Shown here in pieces: positions 38,501 through 44,500 of a stretch of DNA of 64,000 nucleotides (positions are counted from its first letter, which is position 1; the number at the start of each line of letters is the position of its first letter). The DNA is from Protula sp. h YS-2021 (Eukaryota > Annelida > Polychaeta > Sabellida > Serpulidae). The stretch spans positions 56,610,053 to 56,674,052 of the forward strand of contig OX457027.1 of the NCBI GenBank assembly GCA_949752745.1, written 5' to 3'. The position numbers and the translations under genes are program-made. Under the pieces are notes generated by a model. The model worked only from the letters and a program-made list of their open reading frames with translations, was not told the origin of the DNA and ran no database searches.

Positions 38501-41500
38501 CTCGACGATAACCTGCAAGTCAAATACCCCAAGATGGCCACTTTTTGCAGTCAGCTCAAAGCAGGTGTGCTCTTTTGAACTGCTGTTGATAAGGAAATTC
38601 TAATTGAAAACGAGTTTTATTGAATTGAGAAGACAATAATGCATTGCTTTTGTTGTTAAATCCACTTGTGGTTTTCAGTCCTTTAAGTAGATTTTGACTG
38701 AAAACCTGACTGTGGCTTAAAAAAAAAAAAACTGTTCCTTTTGAAAGTGAACTTAGGGCATTTCTGAATATGTTTTTGTTTTGTGTGGTGGCCCACCAGG
38801 GAAGGGTCTGACGCTAAGCTCGACGGTGATCGAGGGTACGTACGCGGACAAGTATGCCGAGGCGCAGGCGGCCCACCAGACCATCACTAAGGTGCTGGAG
38901 GAGCAGCGCACCAAGGGCTTTGCTGAAGTCCTAGTCTCCGAGAACGTCACGCAGGGAATCAATCACTTGTACGCGCTCCGTCCGTATTTGCCCCTCCCCC
39001 CCCCCATTCTCTTTCCCTCACTGCCCCCTTCCCCCCTCCCCCCACATATCATGGAAATCAGAGCAAAAATGCGAAGTTCTTAGAACATGTTGTTTCTTAA
39101 GTGTACGTGGAGGCCATACATCGTGCTTTCCACCCCCCCCCCCCCTTCCCCACCCCCCCAACCCCCTCAGGGCCGCTGGGTTAAGTACCTCTCAAGCTGT
39201 TGCTGTAATTTCAAGATGTTTTGAATGTTAAAGTCGAATGGAAAGTCTTTCGCTTAATAGAGAAAATCATGTATTATATAATAGTAAAATTCTTTGCGCT
39301 GCAAGTAAAAGTTAGCTGGTATATTTTGATGGACATTTGTGGCATCAGAATACAGACTTCTGGTGTGGGCGGATTACGTCACAACACCGTCATGGTTGGC
39401 TGGCCGTACGGCTGGAGACATTCCCAAAACAGAGATTATAAACTGTTCATTGGTAAGTATGCTGTAGGCTATATGGCACCATGGCTATGGTCAGCATTTA
39501 AAAGAAAAAAATGCACAAAAATTTCTTTTTAAAAACGCGAAAAAATGCTTTAAAGTTTGAACTGAAATAATACTCTAGTTCTCGGGGTATTTGCAAGCTT
39601 AGTGATGCAGCGCAGGGACTGGAATTTATAAGATTGTCCAATAAAAAATAAGGAATGAGGTTGAGATTGCTGTGTATCGCATTGACTGTAGCATTGACGT
39701 GTGACTTGCAGATACCGTACGGAACGTGCAGGCGGGACAGCTGGCCGTGCTGATACCCAAAAACATCGCCCAGTTCCCGGACAACTCGCAGAAAGTGCGC
39801 GGCACCATCGACGTGTGGTGGATTGTCCGTATCCTTGCCCATATGTGGCTTAGTCGCCGTATCTTACATCCGCGGCTTGTGGCAAAAAAATATAATTAAT
39901 TCCCATCAGAAAAAAAAAAGAAAAGAAAATCACCGACACACAAACAAAGACAAATGAGGGACTAGGGGAGGGGATTACTTGCAGCATATTCTGTACAGAC
40001 GCTTCGCTACTAATTTCACATCGTTAAATCGGACGCGGAAGTGTTGAGGTGGGTTGGAGAGTGGAGACATACCCCCTCCTCCCCACCCCTGCTCCCCCAC
40101 CCGCCCTTTTTCCTATGTGTCTTGAAGTGTAGTGAAAATTAGTGCCGGTAGCATGTCGACAAAAGTTTAAAAAACTGTTTAGAAAAGCTGTGACTCGAAA
40201 TTGATGGCCTATGAAGTTAGCATTTCCTAGTGGAAAGATTCCTTAACCGTAGCGTTGCAGATGACGGCGGGCTGTTGATGTTGCTACCGTTCTTGTTGAT
40301 CCAGCACAAGGTGTGGGCCAAGTGCCGCATGCGAATCTTCACTGTGGCACAGCTCGAGGACAACAGTATCCAGATGAAGAAGGACCTGGAGACATTCCTG
40401 TACCACCTGCGCATCAACGCCGACGTGGAGGTCGTCGAGATGGTGAGATTTATCTTTCTGGCCCCCCTCCTCTTCCCCTTCAAGCTCGCCACCCACTCCC
40501 CCGCCCCCCTTCCCCTACCCGGTCCATTTGGTGTCAGGTGCCATAAATTTCGGGAAAAAGATTTCCGTGTAAATATTTCATTATCTACACAGGATTTGCT
40601 TTTCTTAAAAATTGTACTCTAAGAGGAATGTAACCAAAAGTATTAAAATAATTCAGTGCAACATTGTTTGAAAATTGTTTCATCGCGTCTTGTTAATTCA
40701 GCTTTAGTCAAACTGTTTTTTTTTCCGTCGTGCAAATCGCTGTTAATTCCGTTACATGACCTATCTTATGTACGCGTAAGTTGTCCTGTGTGGCGTGAAT
40801 GTGGTGTGTTTACCTTTGGCAGCCTGACAACGACATCTCGGCGTACACGTACGAAAGAACCCTCATGATGGAGCAACGCACTGAAATGCTGAAGGAAATG
40901 CTGGGCAAGTCACATGACGTAAGTAGATCGTGTCACGTGACAGCCCGCTCACGTGGTGGCTCGGTCACATGATATGCCGGGTCATGTAATGGCCCGGTCA
41001 CGTGATGACCCGGTCATGTGATGACGAGGTCACGTGGTAGCGGGGAGAGGGGGATTTACCCATGCAGAGCCTTCCCGGTACGGTTAGCAAAAAAGTCACC
41101 AATGAAGTAGAGGGTGAGTAGCGGAAAAGAAAAGGGGGGGGGGGTGGGCTGTCGGGGGAAACATTTGTTTTATGTTTACATAAGCAAAACGACAGTACTG
41201 GGTAATAAAAATGTTTGCCACATTCGGGTACAACTGGTGTTGTTGTCCACGAGCTGCTCTGATTTTTCATTTATTCCCCACAGAATGTGGGCAATATATG
41301 CGATCGACCGTGTGTCGGTCGGTCTGTCGGTCTGCCATCAACAGCTTGTTAACACGATAACTTAAAAACTGATGCAAGGATTTTAATGAAACTTGGTATG
41401 TAACTTCTATGGGAACAAACACAGATCGTTATCATAAATGGGCCAGGTTCGTCAAAGGAAAATGCAACAACTGAAATTTCAGCCCTTGATTGACTATTCT

Positions 41501-44500
41501 TAACACGATATCTCAAGAACAACTTCATTTTGTGCTATGTCTAAGGTTTTCAGTGATGGCCGTGTTTAACTGATGGAGGGCCTGAAGGGAGTAGGTGGGC
41601 TATGCGCACTGCTCTAGTTTAATTTGCGTGTATTTGAAAGAAAACGAGGTTCTTATGACGAGATTAATGTTGTATTAAAAGTAGTTTGTGTTACTTAATA
41701 TGCCTTTGCGTTAAATGTGAAAACCTAAGATTTGTGGCAGTTACGTTGAAAGGAAACACGGTGTGGACGATAGTGCACGATTTTACCGCCTCTGTTACAG
41801 CCTCAACGCATCATGGATTTGCACCATCCGAAAGACGCTGTTGGTGCGGACAGCGGTGTGAGAATGAAGGTGGATACAATCCCCGAAGAAAGCAGTACTG
41901 ATGCACTGGATGGCAACGGTACTGCGTCCTTGGCTGTCAACAATACTGATAAAAATCAGTACACATTTACCCCCGAGAAGGGCAGTGATTTCAAGAAAGA
42001 CCTGCTAAATATTAAACCGTAAGTCTTGATATGTGTTAGCTGGTTAGATGTCAAATCTTGTGTTTTTTGTCTTATATATCAGACGTTTTGATACCGTATA
42101 GGCATTTTTCATTATTCTAACTCAACTTTAATTGCTCAATAGATTATATTTAAGAAAATAATGAATAGGCAAACAGCGAAGAAATGAAACATAACAGTCG
42201 AATTTCTGTGGTGGCTTGACTGCATTAATCCGGTTCAATTTTTCCCCTTTTTACGCAGAAGTTAGATAATGGTGTCTGGAAAAATAAACGTGTCGTTTTG
42301 AATATATAACAAAGGAGATCGTAGTTCTCAAAACGTACTGTTGTATATTCAATGCAAACAGCGAGCTTAGGGACCAAATAACAAATCTTAAACCGTAAGT
42401 ATATGCTTTGTAAGGAAAGCCGAATGTGGCTTCTCTAAATTGGTTTGTTTTTGTTTTGTTTTTTTTTTGTTTTTTCGTTTATGGGGCCATTTTTAGCAAG
42501 TCAAACATTAAGAATTAACAACTATTTCCGTAAGCTAGCAGTACGTTACATGGTTTCTTATTCACAAATTTTTTTTGGCGCACAAAGGTTTGCTCACACG
42601 AACCAAATTAAAATAAAAATAGAGAGGGGATTTTTGCAGCATTAAAAAATTAAAAAAAAAACTATGTTCAAATGGGATGCTGTATAACCACTGCTAGAAT
42701 TTCATTACGAAATGACCAAGAAGCCAGTTAAAATCCACGTTAAGATAGGAAAAAAATAAAGAAGTGCCCGTTATCTTTGCGCCTAGTGAAGCGCGCTGTG
42801 TGCTGTCGAAGTGCCCCCGGGAAAGGCTCTGCCTTCAAAATCACTTTATTCGAAGTAAATCCTCCTGAAAAAATCACCTGCCCCCCCCCCCCACCCACCT
42901 GCACTCCCTCACGGCGGTCTCGCGCCTTTTGTGTCCGAGCCTTAAAGGAAGTGCACGCCGGTTTTGAGGGCAGTTCCTTATTTCGCCGGTATTTTCAGCC
43001 AGCATCCTTTTGTCTCTTCTGGTCATCGCTAACAGCACGTTTCACACGGCCTTTATTTCTTTTAAACACACTTAGATTGAGTTGTGCACTACGTCATCTA
43101 GTTGTGCACTACGTCATCTCCGCCTTTGAGGAAATCTATAATGAAGTAGGTTAAAAAAGTTATTCCGTGCTACTTGAAACCGGCCGAAATTGTTTAGTTA
43201 TCTGACAGTCAGAGTAGCCCACGTGAAAACAGACTGAAAAAAAATAGCAAAATGGAACCAAAATATCCAAACGGATAAAGCGATAAAGCGATTTATCTGT
43301 GCACTATTTTCTATTGTCTATTCATTGAAGTCAACCCAAAATAAAAAAAAATTATTGACAGATAAATTTGTTTTGACAGTGGAGTGTATGGCGGATATGA
43401 CGTAATAACGCGGGCATGCCACATCGAGGCTGACATATATTTTTTAAATTTAATGTTATTTGCACGAGTTTCTCGCATTTGAATTCTTTATTTACGTCTG
43501 TTATATACTTTCATAGCTGTTATTTTATTGTTGCTAACACTTTGCTTGGCGACGTTCGTTATAAGCGGTTTCTGCGCACGGCTGGCTTACTGTTCTGACT
43601 TGCGTCTTTTTCTGTATTTTAACGCGTTCCTTGGCGGATATAGATAAAAAAATGTACCCGTAACTCAGTCTTTTAGTCAAGTTTTGCACATTGTTTACTC
43701 TCAGCCTTCCACTGGGTACAAAAAAGTTCAGACTTTGGGTGGGTTCTCGTTCGACATGTGTCAAAACGTGATGTTGCTCATCAGCCAACAGGTAGTAAGA
43801 TTTCGCACACAGTACCACATTCCTTGCCTTCGTACTTGGCATACATTCCCAGTCACTCAAGTTTTCCCGCTCTGCATGTGTCAAGGCGTTATGTGCGTTC
43901 TTGATATACGCGCGTTAAGATTTTGCGTGCGTTCTTGGTCTACCTGCGTTAAGACTTTGCGTGCGTTCTTGGTCTACCTGCGTTAAGACTTTGCTTGCGT
44001 TCTTGGTCCACCTGCGTTAAGACTTCGCCATTTGTTTCTGCTTGTGCATGTGTCTTTGCGACACCCATTCTGAATTATGAATGGGGCAAAACATGAATGT
44101 TTTCCACTCTGTCCTTTGTTATGACTTTTAGGCACTCTGCATATACTTTAAGGTGCATTTAGTTATCGAAGATCATATAGGCAGTTGTTTTATTGCGGTT
44201 TATATTTGCGCTAAGCGGTTTCCCAATGCTATGTCATTAAACTGGTGTTCCATACAAAAAGAAAAAGGAAACGGAAAAAGAGAAGACACGCATGCGCAGT
44301 GGTCATGACGGGTTACACTTACTTTTCAGGAACACGAAGAACGTGCGGCGCATGCACACAGCGGTGAGACTGAACGAGGCCATTGTGGAGAAATCGCACG
44401 AGGCGCAACTCGTCATTCTCAATCTGCCGGCGCCGCCCAAGAACGAGGCGGGCGAGGAAAACTGTATCCTTCAATTGAAAAGGCGTTGAACCAAAAATAG

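Noticed and set aside
43680..43986. 100-codon ORF over 43684-43986
   Set aside because: Driven by the 34-bp minisatellite and its degenerate upstream copies.
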